Shown here piece after piece: positions 1-7,297 of a DNA stretch of 64,000 nucleotides (its first letter is position 1; each line of letters begins with the position of its first letter). Origin of the DNA: Rhizobium phaseoli (GTDB lineage Bacteria > Pseudomonadota > Alphaproteobacteria > Rhizobiales > Rhizobiaceae); assembly GCF_010668805.1 (NCBI RefSeq), contig NZ_WUFT01000022.1:1-64000 (forward strand). Reading direction: 5' to 3'. The position numbers and the translations under genes are program-made. The notes beneath the pieces were generated by a model. It ran no database searches. It saw nothing but the letters and a program-made list of their open reading frames with translations, and was not told where the DNA came from.

Positions 1-126
1 GTCGGTCTGACGGTTGATTACCAGATCGTCGACAACTTCTACGCCAAGGCTTCGGTTCAGTACCTCGATCCGGAAGATGCTGACGACTCCACGACGGGCT
101 ACTTCCGCCTGCAGCGTTCGTTCTAA
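1..126 (+). CDS. Porin, C-terminal end only (partial)
   Basis: The window opens inside a gene; 41 codons are visible before the TAA at 124-126. The peptide alternates polar and hydrophobic residues like a closing beta-strand and ends in LQRSF, the terminal phenylalanine needed for insertion of outer-membrane beta-barrels by the BAM complex. Phrases such as DNFYAKASVQYLD and TTGYFRLQRSF are typical of the alphaproteobacterial porin family (RopA-like, Porin_2). The start lies upstream of the window, so paralogue identity cannot be given. Confidence 0.75.
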   Translation, partial: VGLTVDYQIVDNFYAKASVQYLDPEDADDSTTGYFRLQRSF

Positions 127-142
127 TAGGCTTAGTGAATGT

Positions 143-162
143 CCCCGGTTTTCGGACCGGGG
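143..162 (+). terminator. Hairpin after the porin gene
   Basis: CCCCGGT (143-149), a six-base loop and ACCGGGG (156-162) form a perfect 7-bp stem 17 bases after the porin stop codon. There is no T-run, so it may act as a 3' stabiliser rather than a strict intrinsic terminator. Confidence 0.55.
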
Positions 163-545
163 GCACCTCAAATCAGTTTCTGATCCGAGTGACCTCCGAT
201 CAGCTACGGGGACGGGTCCGGTCTTCCCTGCCGGGCCGTCCTTGTAGCGTCTTTGACGCGCAGTCTTCAAGACAGTCTTTCAGCATAGACTTTACAGGTG
301 AACCGAAGCGGCACATTGCGTATTGCAAGCCGGATTCTTGCCAGCACTGTTTCTCGAGACACTCCCTTTTTCCATTTTCAAGTGAACTATATTGATCGAC
401 AGCATCACCGCCGGGGCGGAGCTGTTGGTCCCTTGTCGTATTCGGTGTCGGGCTGGCTTGGCCGCAGCAAATCGCAGAGAGAAGATCCAATGCCGACAAT
501 GTGATTACAGCTTTGTTGGAGAGGCGATACAAGCTCGCATCCGCT
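163..545. other. Intergenic region without a convincing gene
   Basis: About 380 bases between the porin terminator and the convergent alkylation-repair gene. A second hairpin is visible: GGACGG (210-215) with CCGG pairs with CCGG and CCGTCC (236-241). Open frames exist on both strands (for example 110 codons at 200-532 minus) but have biased, cysteine-rich composition and no ribosome-binding site, so I call none. Confidence 0.4.
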
Positions 546-1229
546 TTATCTCAGCCGTGCCAGCAGCTTTTCGCCGGCCAACTCCCTGACGGCATCCTTG
601 CCGATCCAGCGAGCGGTTTTATCAGAGCTTTCCGCCAAGGCCCTTGCGAGGGCCAGCGACGGTGCATGGCAGGCGACATTGCGCTTTCCGATGCTGCGCA
701 GCGCCCAGTTCACCGCCTTGCGCACGAAGTTTCGGGGGTCACCGGAATGAACCTTGATCAGCGGCAGCCAGGCATGGATGGTGGCGTCGGGCTCGTTCTT
801 GCGATGGACAGCGGCACCTGCAATCATGGCGAAGGCAGTGCGCCTGACGAATTCGCGCTCGTCGTCGGCGGATTTTGAGATGAGCGCGTCCAGCCCGGCC
901 TCGACGAAGAGATCGGCTGCGCAATCGACGATCTCCCAAGACTTGAAATCATTGGCCCAGTTCCGGGCTTCTTCCGCCGTAAGCCGTTTCGGCTCGGCGG
1001 TGTAGAGGGAGAGCAGGCGGGCTTCGCGGATATCGCTTCGCCAGAGCTCGATCGCTCTGGCGTGATTCTTCTTCGCCAGTCTGGCAACCACCCTGATATC
1101 GGGATTGGAGATGCCGAGGGCGCGTGTGGAAACGATGCCGAAGCGCGCCATGCCGGCGATATTCTCCTCCGAACGCAGCGTTTCGAGATGCGCGATCAGT
1201 TCGGCGGCATCGGAGGAGGGGCCAATCAT
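546..1229 (-). CDS. DNA alkylation repair protein (AlkD-like)
   Basis: A 227-residue, all-helical HEAT-like protein of the AlkD/DNA-alkylation-repair family, which excises cationic alkylated bases without flipping them. Characteristic motifs are SWEIVD (Trp98 and Asp102, matching the Trp/Asp pair that contacts the lesion in AlkD) and NFVRKAVNWALRSIGKRN near residue 170, the most conserved block of the family. Length fits. The start ATG overlaps the stop of the upstream dehydrogenase gene by four bases (ATGA), so the two are co-translated; no functional link to the dehydrogenase is obvious. Confidence 0.85.
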   Translation of the reverse strand: MIGPSSDAAELIAHLETLRSEENIAGMARFGIVSTRALGISNPDIRVVARLAKKNHARAIELWRSDIREARLLSLYTAEPKRLTAEEARNWANDFKSWEIVDCAADLFVEAGLDALISKSADDEREFVRRTAFAMIAGAAVHRKNEPDATIHAWLPLIKVHSGDPRNFVRKAVNWALRSIGKRNVACHAPSLALARALAESSDKTARWIGKDAVRELAGEKLLARLR

Positions 1230-2095
1230 TTCTCAAGACGGGCGAGCAACGAGGATGTATCCCAGCGGTTGCCGCCCATCGCCTGGACGTCCCCGTAGAA
1301 CTGGTCGACCACGGCAGTGACAGGCAGCTTGGCGCCGTTGCGGCGGGCTTCTGTGAGCACGATGCCGAGGTCCTTGCGCATCCAGTCGACCGCGAAGCCG
1401 AAATCATATTTGCCTGCGTTCATGGTCTTGTGGCGGTTTTCCATCTGCCAGGAGCCGGCCGCCCCTTTGGAGATCACCTCGACGACCTTCTCGATATCAA
1501 GGCCGGCTCGCTTGCCGAAATGCAACCCTTCGGCAAGTCCCTGGACGAGGCCGGCGATGCAGATCTGGTTGACCATCTTGGTCAGTTGGCCAGAGCCTGC
1601 CGGTCCCATCAAGCCGACCATGCGGGCATAGGCGTCGATGACGGGCCGGGCGCGTTCGAAGACGGCCTCGTCGCCACCGCACATGACGGTGAGGGCGCCA
1701 TTTTCAGCGCCGGCTTGGCCGCCGGAGACGGGAGCGTCGATGAAATCGACGCCTTTCTCCTTTGCCACGGCATAAAGCTCGCGAGCGACTTCAGCGCTGG
1801 CGGTGGTGTTGTCGATCAACACCGAACCCGGCTTCATACCGTGCAGGGCGCCGTTTTCGCCAGATGTCACCGATCGGAGATCCTCATCATTGCCGACGCA
1901 GACGAAGACAAAATCGGCGCCAGTAGCAGCCTCGGCCGGCGTGGCCGCGGATCTGCCGGAGAATTTCTCGGCCCAGGCGACGGCCTTTTCGACTGTTCGA
2001 TTGTAGACGGTGACATCGTGGCCGCCCTTCGTCTTCAGATGCCCTGCCATGGGAAAGCCCATGACGCCGAGACCGATGAATGCGACTTTAGCCAT
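1226..2095 (-). CDS. NAD(P)-dependent beta-hydroxyacid dehydrogenase (3-hydroxyisobutyrate dehydrogenase family)
   Basis: A 289-residue enzyme that oxidises a short beta-hydroxyacid such as 3-hydroxyisobutyrate, or reduces tartronate semialdehyde. The N-terminus has the Rossmann motif VAFIGLGVMGFPMAGHL, the substrate-binding block DAPVSGGQAGAENGALTVM lies near residue 120, and GSGQLTKMVNQ near residue 170 carries the catalytic lysine. The frame stays open upstream to 2278, but the chosen ATG directly precedes the nucleotide-binding strand as in relatives. Substrate is not settled by sequence. It is the first gene of a two-gene unit with the alkylation-repair gene and is divergent from the gene at 2260. 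Confidence 0.85.
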   Translation of the reverse strand: MAKVAFIGLGVMGFPMAGHLKTKGGHDVTVYNRTVEKAVAWAEKFSGRSAATPAEAATGADFVFVCVGNDEDLRSVTSGENGALHGMKPGSVLIDNTTASAEVARELYAVAKEKGVDFIDAPVSGGQAGAENGALTVMCGGDEAVFERARPVIDAYARMVGLMGPAGSGQLTKMVNQICIAGLVQGLAEGLHFGKRAGLDIEKVVEVISKGAAGSWQMENRHKTMNAGKYDFGFAVDWMRKDLGIVLTEARRNGAKLPVTAVVDQFYGDVQAMGGNRWDTSSLLARLEK

Positions 2096-2259
2096 ATGTC
2101 CTGTCCTTATCGGGAGTGAGAGGCCCCGAGGATTAACCGAAACGGGGGGAGCAGAAAAGCCGTGAAGGCGGAGTTCGTTCCGATAGTTGCATAGGAGGCT
2201 GGTCGCCGCTCGCTCAGGCCCTAGATGGGGATTAGGCAAAATGTTCCCGGAGGGGTGAC

Positions 2260-2631
2260 ATGAGCGAAATTCCGACAATCAAGCCGCGGCGCAAAGGCCG
2301 CAGTGGGATGCAGGCGATGCTGATTCCATCGCAGCAAATGGTGGCAGAGCAGATTAGTTCGGCGCAGGAAGGTGTTTTCACCGAGGTCGGCGTCCTTCGC
2401 CGCCGTCTCGCCACCCAATACGGAGCGGATGCCTGCTGTCCGGTCACCGTACAGCGGCATCTGCGTGCGATCGCCGATCTGTCTTTCTTCGCGCTGCAAA
2501 AGGGCGAGCCGGTTTCGACGGTCACACCCTATTGGCGCATGGTGGATCCGGCAAGCCTGCTGGCGGAGCGCCTTGCTGGCGGAGCCTATTTTATCCGCGA
2601 GCGGTTGGCCGCCGAACGTCGGGAGGGATAG
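2260..2631 (+). CDS. Conserved hypothetical protein, 123 aa
   Basis: A basic N-terminus (PRRKGRSGMQAML) is followed by a compact helical protein with the block ACCPVTVQRHLRAIADLSF and a later TPYWRMVDP. A strong ribosome-binding site (GGAGGGG, six bases before the ATG) and normal codon use argue that it is real. There is no signal peptide or membrane segment. I do not recognise the family with certainty; the CCPVT...HLRAIA pattern superficially recalls small DNA-binding or alkyl-transfer proteins, but I would not assign a function. It is divergent from the dehydrogenase/alkylation-repair pair. Confidence 0.65.
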   Translation: MSEIPTIKPRRKGRSGMQAMLIPSQQMVAEQISSAQEGVFTEVGVLRRRLATQYGADACCPVTVQRHLRAIADLSFFALQKGEPVSTVTPYWRMVDPASLLAERLAGGAYFIRERLAAERREG

Positions 2632-2728
2632 CGGAATAAGGCCGCTTCAGCAGGCCCGTGTCGACGAGCGCCCGAACGGGAAAAATTATTCCCCTAAGCG
2701 GAGGACAATGCGAAATTGATATTGTCGA

Positions 2729-2734
2729 TATAAT
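2729..2734 (+). promoter_or_regulatory. Possible -10 element upstream of ssuD
   Basis: A perfect TATAAT lies in an AT-rich stretch about 245 bases before ssuD, within ATAT-TGTCG-ATAT dyad sequence (2719-2732). No good -35 is seen at 17 bases, so this would need an activator or a different sigma factor. Prediction only. Confidence 0.3.
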
Positions 2735-2818
2735 TTATGGTCTATGCCAATATCGTGGCGATCGACGGTGACTATTGACGGCATCCGGCCGGCCGCCATC
2801 GATCGACAGGATATTCAG

Positions 2819-2947
2819 ATGTTCCCGCGCAGACAAAGCCCCGGCATTCTTCCCGCCATGATCCTCCCAAGCATCCGTGCGGCTGCGATGGCAGGCAGGT
2901 CTGTACGTCGTCGCCTGCCAAGGGCCCAGCTTGACCGCGCGAGCTGA
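2819..2947 (+). CDS. Possible small leader ORF upstream of ssuD, 42 aa
   Basis: A 42-codon frame (MFPRRQSPGILPAM...) with an AGGA nine bases before the ATG; it ends 31 bases before ssuD. The peptide is arginine- and proline-rich with no transmembrane segment. It would fit a leader peptide or upstream ORF, but codon statistics cannot separate this from chance in GC-rich DNA. The longer frame from 2744 is the same frame extended upstream. Confidence 0.25.
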   Translation: MFPRRQSPGILPAMILPSIRAAAMAGRSVRRRLPRAQLDRAS

Positions 2948-2978
2948 TTTTCGAATTTAGCAGCAAAGGATTGTTTCC

Positions 2979-4154
2979 ATGACCGCCACATCCGATCCCA
3001 TCAATTTCCTCTGGTTCATCCCGACATCGGGCGACGGCACCTATCTCGGTTCCTCCGATCTCAACCGCGCGCCCGAGATCGGCTATCTCACGCAGATCGC
3101 CCAGGCTGTCGACCGGCTCGGCTATTCCGGCGTGCTGCTGCCGACAGGGGTTGCCTGCGAGGAATCCTTCGTGACGGCTGCGGCTCTCGCGGCCAAGACC
3201 GAGAAGCTGCAGTTCCTGGTGGCGATCCGCCCCGGCACGGCGTCGCCGGCTTATTACGCGCGTCTGGCGACGACGCTCGATCGCATCTCCAACGGCCGCC
3301 TGCTGCTCAATATCGTCGTCGGCGGCAGCCCGGCGGAGCTTGCCGGCGACGGAATCCATCTCGAACATGACGAGCGTTATGCCCATGCCGAGGAGTTTTT
3401 TACCGTCTTCGAGGAATTGCTGGACAAGGGCACGGCGAGCTTCGACGGCAAATACATCAAGGCGACCAATGCACGCCTGGGGTTTCCCTCAGTGCAGAAC
3501 CCGCGCCCGCCGCTTTATTTTGGCGGGTCGTCGGATGCCGGCATCGATTTCTCGGTCGGCCGCGTCGACAAGTACCTGACGTGGGGCGAGCCGCCGGCAC
3601 AGGTGGCCGAGAAGGTCGCCAAGGTGCGCAAGGCGGCCGCCGAGCGCGGCCGCGAGGTGAGCTTCGGCATCCGCCTGCACTTCATCGTGCGCGAAACCGA
3701 CGAAGAGGCATGGGAGGCGGCGGAGCGGCTGATCCGCCACCTCGACGACGATACGATCCGCGAGGCGCAGGAGCGCTTCGTCCACGAATCCGACTCAGTC
3801 GGCCAGAAGCGCATGGCTGCCCTTCACGGCGGCCGGCGCGACAGGCTTGAAGTCTCGCCGAACCTCTGGGCCGGTGTCGGCCTAGTGCGGGCTGGTGCCG
3901 GCACGGCGCTTGTGGGGTCGCCGAAGACGGTTGCCGCGCGCCTTGCTGAATATCAGGAGATCGGCATCGATACGGTGATCGGCTCCGGCTATCCGCATCT
4001 CGAAGAAGCCTATCGCGTCGCCGAGCTGCTCTTCCCCGAGCTCGGTATCACCCGCGCACAGCAGCGCCTGGCGTTCAACAACGAATTCGGTGGCAAGCAG
4101 ATCTTTGCAGGCGGCAGCCACGGCGGCAACCTGAAAGTTGTCTCCGGTTCCTGA
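2979..4154 (+). CDS. ssuD: FMNH2-dependent alkanesulfonate monooxygenase
   Basis: A 391-residue bacterial luciferase-like flavin monooxygenase that splits alkanesulfonates into aldehyde and sulfite for sulfur supply. Near the start FLWFIPTSGDGTYLG matches SsuD, followed by LGYSGVLLPTG, IRPGTASPAYYARLATTLD and NIVVGGSPAELAGDG. The C-terminus has GTALVGSPKTVAARL and GSGYPHLEEAYRV, both conserved in SsuD. Length is close to the usual 380. No FMN reductase (ssuE) or sulfonate ABC transporter genes flank it, so it is a solitary copy and reduced flavin must come from elsewhere. Sulfur-starvation control is expected from the family but not shown here. Confidence 0.9.
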   Translation: MTATSDPINFLWFIPTSGDGTYLGSSDLNRAPEIGYLTQIAQAVDRLGYSGVLLPTGVACEESFVTAAALAAKTEKLQFLVAIRPGTASPAYYARLATTLDRISNGRLLLNIVVGGSPAELAGDGIHLEHDERYAHAEEFFTVFEELLDKGTASFDGKYIKATNARLGFPSVQNPRPPLYFGGSSDAGIDFSVGRVDKYLTWGEPPAQVAEKVAKVRKAAAERGREVSFGIRLHFIVRETDEEAWEAAERLIRHLDDDTIREAQERFVHESDSVGQKRMAALHGGRRDRLEVSPNLWAGVGLVRAGAGTALVGSPKTVAARLAEYQEIGIDTVIGSGYPHLEEAYRVAELLFPELGITRAQQRLAFNNEFGGKQIFAGGSHGGNLKVVSGS

Positions 4155-4187
4155 GTTCCGACGCGACGCCGAACATGATATCGCCGG

Positions 4188-4210
4188 AAGCCGCTCGCGG
4201 CTTTTGGCAT
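4188..4210 (+). terminator. Intrinsic terminator of ssuD
   Basis: AAGCCGC (4188-4194), TC, GCGGCTT (4197-4203) then a T-rich tail, 34 bases after the stop codon. Confidence 0.75.
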
Positions 4211-4459
4211 TTTTTGAGTGCGGCCATGCCCGGGGTCGGAGCGACTGATCGCGTAATCCTCGGTATTGATGATTGTCATTGTTTGAGATCTCGGCGCCAT
4301 CCTGCCGGAATCGTCCTGGGGGCGCATAATCTAGCGAAACACGTCGACTTATAGCCGATGAGCTATGATGCGTTTCCTCACAGTCTTCCAGAACATCGTG
4401 TTCGCTGGCTGATTTATATCGACTAGGCTTGCTAATTCCTTTCGCTCTTCGTTTGCCTC
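4211..4459. other. Intergenic region, nothing assignable
   Basis: About 250 bases between the ssuD terminator and the promoter of the ArsR gene. It is lower in GC than its surroundings and shows no RBS-preceded frame or clear RNA structure. Confidence 0.4.
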
Positions 4460-4501
4460 TTGACCCACGTATGCCTCATTGGCTATGAATAAATCCATAG
4501 C
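4460..4501 (+). promoter_or_regulatory. Promoter and candidate ArsR operator
   Basis: TTGACC (4460-4465) and TATGAA (4484-4489, 18-base spacer) form a plausible promoter. The -10 lies inside the inverted repeat GCTATG-N8-CATAGC (4482-4501), the usual position for an autorepressing ArsR-family operator. The ArsR gene starts 20 bases downstream. Confidence 0.5.
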
Positions 4502-4520
4502 TGAAGAGGTATGAATTCGA

Positions 4521-4844
4521 ATGTCCGATACTCAAGACGCGCTCTTCAAAACGCTCGCTGATCCGACACGGCGGGCTCTTTTCGAGCGGCTGTGCCGCGA
4601 AGGAGAGAAGACGGTCGGGGCTCTGACGGCTCGGGCCGGGGTTTCGCAGCCGGTCGTCTCAAAACATCTCGGCATACTGAAGCAGGCCGGATTGGTGCGC
4701 GACCGCCACGAAGGGCGCCAGGCGCATTACAGCGCGCAGCTCGGCGCGCTGGCGCCACTGGTCGACTGGACGAGTGAGATGGCCGGGTTCTGGCAAAGCC
4801 GATTCAATGATCTCGAAGATTTGCTGAAAAGGATGGATCAATGA
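4521..4844 (+). CDS. ArsR-family transcriptional regulator
   Basis: A 107-residue winged-helix regulator. It begins with LFKTLADPTRRALFERLC, the standard opening helix, and carries the recognition helix in AGVSQPVVSKHLGILKQAGLV (about residues 40-60), then the wing RDRHEGRQAHYSA. The CxC metal-binding motif of arsenic sensors is absent, placing it in the non-metal group usually paired with SRPBCC proteins. Its stop overlaps the start of the SRPBCC gene by four bases. It probably represses its own operon at the dyad just upstream. Confidence 0.9.
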   Translation: MSDTQDALFKTLADPTRRALFERLCREGEKTVGALTARAGVSQPVVSKHLGILKQAGLVRDRHEGRQAHYSAQLGALAPLVDWTSEMAGFWQSRFNDLEDLLKRMDQ

Positions 4845-5251
4845 CCGACACATCGACCGAAACACGCTCCGTCGTCATCGAAAGGGAAATCCCATTTGCC
4901 TCGGAGAAGATCTGGCGGGCGCTGACCCAGCCGCACCTGATCCAAGAATGGCTGATGAAGAGCGACTTCAAGCCGGTCGCCGACCACCGCTTCAAGTTCA
5001 GCGCCGATTGGGGTTCCGTCGACTGTAAGGTCCTGGAAGTCGAGCCGAACAAGACCCTGTCCTATAGCTGGGATGCCTATGGTCTCGAAAGCACCGTGAC
5101 CTGGACTCTCACTCCGACCGGCACGGGCACGCACCTGCGCATGGAGCAGTCGGGGTTCCGGCCGGATCAGCGGCAGGCTTTTGGGGGCGCCAGGAGCGGG
5201 TGGACACAGTTCTTCGCAAATCTGGAGCAGGTGCTGGCGCGGACGGAGTAA
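4841..5251 (+). CDS. SRPBCC (AHSA1-like) domain protein
   Basis: A 136-residue single-domain protein of the START/Bet v1-like AHSA1 group, a helix-grip fold with a hydrophobic cavity. Diagnostic features are IEREIPFASEKIWRALTQPHLIQEWLM at the N-terminus and TPTGTGTHLRMEQSGF followed by a C-terminal helix (GGARSGWTQFFANLEQVL). The ATGA overlap with the ArsR gene shows translational coupling. The ligand and biochemical role are not known for this group; cassettes of this type are often linked to stress or xenobiotic responses. Confidence 0.85.
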   Translation: MTDTSTETRSVVIEREIPFASEKIWRALTQPHLIQEWLMKSDFKPVADHRFKFSADWGSVDCKVLEVEPNKTLSYSWDAYGLESTVTWTLTPTGTGTHLRMEQSGFRPDQRQAFGGARSGWTQFFANLEQVLARTE

Positions 5252-5277
5252 GGCCGCTCATTCTCAATATCGTCGCG

Positions 5278-5400
5278 ATGGTCCAGGAGAAAGCGACCAG
5301 GCTGGGTAGGTCCCTTGGCGCTGTTGCCGCTTGGCTGCTATTGCCGACCGGCCTTTACCTGTTCATGCTGCCTTATGCTACCAAATGGCGCGGCAGATAG
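5278..5400 (+). CDS. Possible small membrane peptide, 40 aa
   Basis: A 40-codon frame between the SRPBCC and DUF1801 genes encodes a charged N-terminus followed by a hydrophobic stretch (GAVAAWLLLPTGLYLFMLPYA) long enough to cross a membrane. There is only a weak RBS. It may be chance, or a short membrane protein in the operon. Confidence 0.25.
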   Translation: MVQEKATRLGRSLGAVAAWLLLPTGLYLFMLPYATKWRGR

Positions 5401-5411
5401 GAGTGAAGGCA

Positions 5412-5882
5412 ATGGAAGGCAAGACCTCCAATATCGCAGCGAAGGTCAGAAAGAAGACAGCCACTCAGCCGGCTGCGGCGGAGCCGAAGCTCCTCTCGGG
5501 AGGCAACCCGCAGATCGCCAAAGGTTATGGCGATGCTCCCGTGCAGGCCTATATCACTGCCATGCCGGGCTGGAAAAGCGCCGTCGGACGCCGTCTCGAC
5601 GCGCTGATCATGCACACCGTGCCGGATGTGAACAAGGCGGTCAAATGGAACTCGCCCCTCTATGGCATCGAAGGGCAGGGCTGGTTTCTCAGCGTTCATT
5701 GCTTCACCAAATACGTCAAGCTGGCCTTCTTCCGGGGTACGTCGCTGCACCCTCTGCCGCCCGGCCATTCCAAGCAGAAGGAAGTGCGCTACCACGATAT
5801 CCTCGAGGATGACGAAATCGACGAAGCCCAGCTTGCCGCCTGGGTGGAGCAGGCCAGCCGCTTGCCCGGCGAACGGATGTAA
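5412..5882 (+). CDS. DUF1801 domain protein
   Basis: A 156-residue cytosolic protein of the DUF1801 (YdhG-like) family, distantly similar to the frataxin-like fold. A Lys/Ala-rich N-terminal tail precedes the domain, which contains PDVNKAVKWNSPLYGIEGQGWFLSVH (central conserved Trp/Tyr block) and KLAFFRGTSLHPLPPG. The ATG at 5412 has GGAG upstream and fits relatives better than the frame opening at 5331. No enzymatic function is established. It follows an ArsR/SRPBCC pair on the same strand, a common association. Confidence 0.8.
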   Translation: MEGKTSNIAAKVRKKTATQPAAAEPKLLSGGNPQIAKGYGDAPVQAYITAMPGWKSAVGRRLDALIMHTVPDVNKAVKWNSPLYGIEGQGWFLSVHCFTKYVKLAFFRGTSLHPLPPGHSKQKEVRYHDILEDDEIDEAQLAAWVEQASRLPGERM

Positions 5883-5915
5883 CCAAACAGTACTCGATCG
5901 ACGGGTGGGGGAACT

Positions 5916-6371
5916 ATGAAGAAAGTGACAGCAGCCGTGAAGAAAAGCGATTCCGGAGAAGCAAGCGAGGGGCCGTCCCCTTCTCAGCTGATCGATGCGA
6001 AGATCGAGGAGCTGGGGGACTGGCGGGGCGAGAAGCTTGCCCAGGTCCGAATGCTGATCAAGCAGGCCGTGCCCGAGGTGCTTGAGGAATGGAAGTGGCG
6101 AGGAGTTCCCGTATGGGAGCGCGCCGGGATCATCTGCACCGGCGAGACTTACAAGAGCGTGGTGAAACTGACCTTCGCCAAGGGCGCCTCGCTGGACGAT
6201 CCCAAGGGACTGTTCAACTCCAGCCTTGAAGGCAACACCCGGCGCGCCATCGATTTCCATCAAGGCGACACGATCGACGAGGAGGCACTGAAGGCGCTCT
6301 TTCGTGCCGCCGCAGCGCTGAACACGTCATCGAAGACTGCCGTCTCGCGGAAGAAATCAAGCGGCACATGA
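5916..6371 (+). CDS. DUF1801 domain protein (second copy)
   Basis: A 151-residue protein with a Lys/Ser-rich N-terminal tail (KKVTAAVKKSDSGEASEGPS) and the DUF1801 core: IDAKIEELGDWRGEKLAQVR, PEVLEEWKWRGVPVWERAG, KLTFAKGASLDDP and the terminal RRAIDFHQGDTIDEEALKALF. It is divergent in sequence from the neighbour at 5412, so this is an old pair rather than a recent duplication. It lies 33 bases downstream and is probably in the same transcript. Confidence 0.8.
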   Translation: MKKVTAAVKKSDSGEASEGPSPSQLIDAKIEELGDWRGEKLAQVRMLIKQAVPEVLEEWKWRGVPVWERAGIICTGETYKSVVKLTFAKGASLDDPKGLFNSSLEGNTRRAIDFHQGDTIDEEALKALFRAAAALNTSSKTAVSRKKSSGT

Positions 6372-6378
6372 GGTTTCG

Positions 6379-6484
6379 CTAAAGCATGTCGCGCAAAAGT
6401 GTGCAGCGGTTCCGCGATAACGACTTGCGTAAAAACAAAGATCCAAAGCGCGAGGAGCGAATCTGAAAGATCGCGACGCGCTTT
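6379..6484. repeat. RIME-like palindromic intergenic repeat, full copy
   Basis: Two palindromes side by side. The first is GCATGTCG...CGACTTGC around CGCAAAAGTGTGCAGCGG; the second is AAAGCGCG (6448 onward) pairing with CGCGCTTT near 6483. The first unit is the reverse complement of the element at 36293-36337, so the family is dispersed and occurs in both orientations. The right end touches the stop codon of the minus-strand SRPBCC gene. It resembles Rhizobium-specific intergenic mosaic elements. Confidence 0.65.
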
Positions 6485-6959
6485 AATGGATCGGGTTCGC
6501 CTCGCGCTCGAGAAAGAGTTCGAGATTGTCGAGGCCGATCTCCGTGCCCTGGAGGCGGGCGCCGTTGTCGGCGTAGCCGTCGAGGAAGACTACCTGCTCG
6601 GTGAAGACCATTTTCGTGCCGTCGGGTTCGGCTTCGAAGGTGACGGTGGCGAGCGAGGCGGAGATGCGCCTTTCGCCGAGCTTCATCTCATAGGCATAGA
6701 TGATACGGGTGTCAGGCACGATATCGATGAAGTGGGCGTCAAAAGCGTGCAGAAGCCCGTCCGTATCGGCGACATGGTTTCGCTCGGTACCGCCGGGACG
6801 GAAATCGAGCCCGTAATCCAGCGGCACCCATTCGCCGTGGCAGGCGAACCATTGGCGCTTGGCCTCCGGCGTCGACCAGGCGCGGAAGATACGGCCGACC
6901 GCTGCTTTCAGGCGGCGCTCGATGACGAGGGTGGCATGTTCGGCAGATCGTGTCGTCAT
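6483..6959 (-). CDS. SRPBCC (AHSA1-like) domain protein (second cassette)
   Basis: A 158-residue AHSA1-type protein: VIERRLKAAVGRIFRAWSTPEAKRQWF opens the domain, LDYGLDFRPGGTERN follows, and TFEAEPDGTKMVFTEQVVFLDGY with GTEIGLDNLELFL closes it. It is translationally coupled (ATGA overlap at 6956-6959) to the ArsR gene upstream. It differs clearly from the SRPBCC protein at 4841. Its stop codon sits at the edge of the palindromic repeat. Ligand unknown. Confidence 0.85.
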   Translation of the reverse strand: MTTRSAEHATLVIERRLKAAVGRIFRAWSTPEAKRQWFACHGEWVPLDYGLDFRPGGTERNHVADTDGLLHAFDAHFIDIVPDTRIIYAYEMKLGERRISASLATVTFEAEPDGTKMVFTEQVVFLDGYADNGARLQGTEIGLDNLELFLEREANPIH

Positions 6960-7297
6960 TCGGAAAAGCTCTCCGGTTCTTCGGCGAGAAATTGATCCAG
7001 TCTGTCGAAGGTGGTTGCCCAGCGGCTCTTTCGCTGTTCCACCCAGCGCTCGACGGTGGCAAGCGCATCCTGCTGCAGGCGGTAGGTTCGAACCCTGCCG
7101 GATTTTTCCGAGAGCACGAGGCCGCTATGCTCCAGCACCTGCAGATGTTTCATTACCGTCGGCAAGGCAACCGCGAGCGGCGCGGCCAGCTCGGTGACCG
7201 AGGCCGGGCCGCGGCCGAGGCGATCGATCATGCCGCGGCGGCTGCGGTCGGAAAGCGCGTGGAACATCCGGTCGAGATCGGCCTGGCTTTCGATCAT
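6956..7297 (-). CDS. ArsR-family transcriptional regulator (second cassette)
   Basis: A 113-residue winged-helix protein: LDRMFHALSDRSRRGMIDRLGRGPASVTELAAPLAVALPTVMKHLQVLEHSGLV contains the helix-turn-helix (about 35-57), with RVRTYRLQQDAL as the wing. There are no metal-binding cysteines. It overlaps both neighbours by four bases (GST upstream, SRPBCC downstream), giving a tight GST-ArsR-SRPBCC operon. No operator could be placed because the operon promoter is upstream of the GST gene. Confidence 0.9.
   Translation of the reverse strand: MIESQADLDRMFHALSDRSRRGMIDRLGRGPASVTELAAPLAVALPTVMKHLQVLEHSGLVLSEKSGRVRTYRLQQDALATVERWVEQRKSRWATTFDRLDQFLAEEPESFSE

Noticed and set aside
200..532. 110-codon minus-strand frame after the porin gene
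   Set aside because: No RBS, odd composition and overlap with a hairpin; not supported as a gene.
1124..2119. 331-codon plus-strand frame
   Set aside because: Antisense to the 3-hydroxyisobutyrate-dehydrogenase-like gene, whose motifs are unambiguous.
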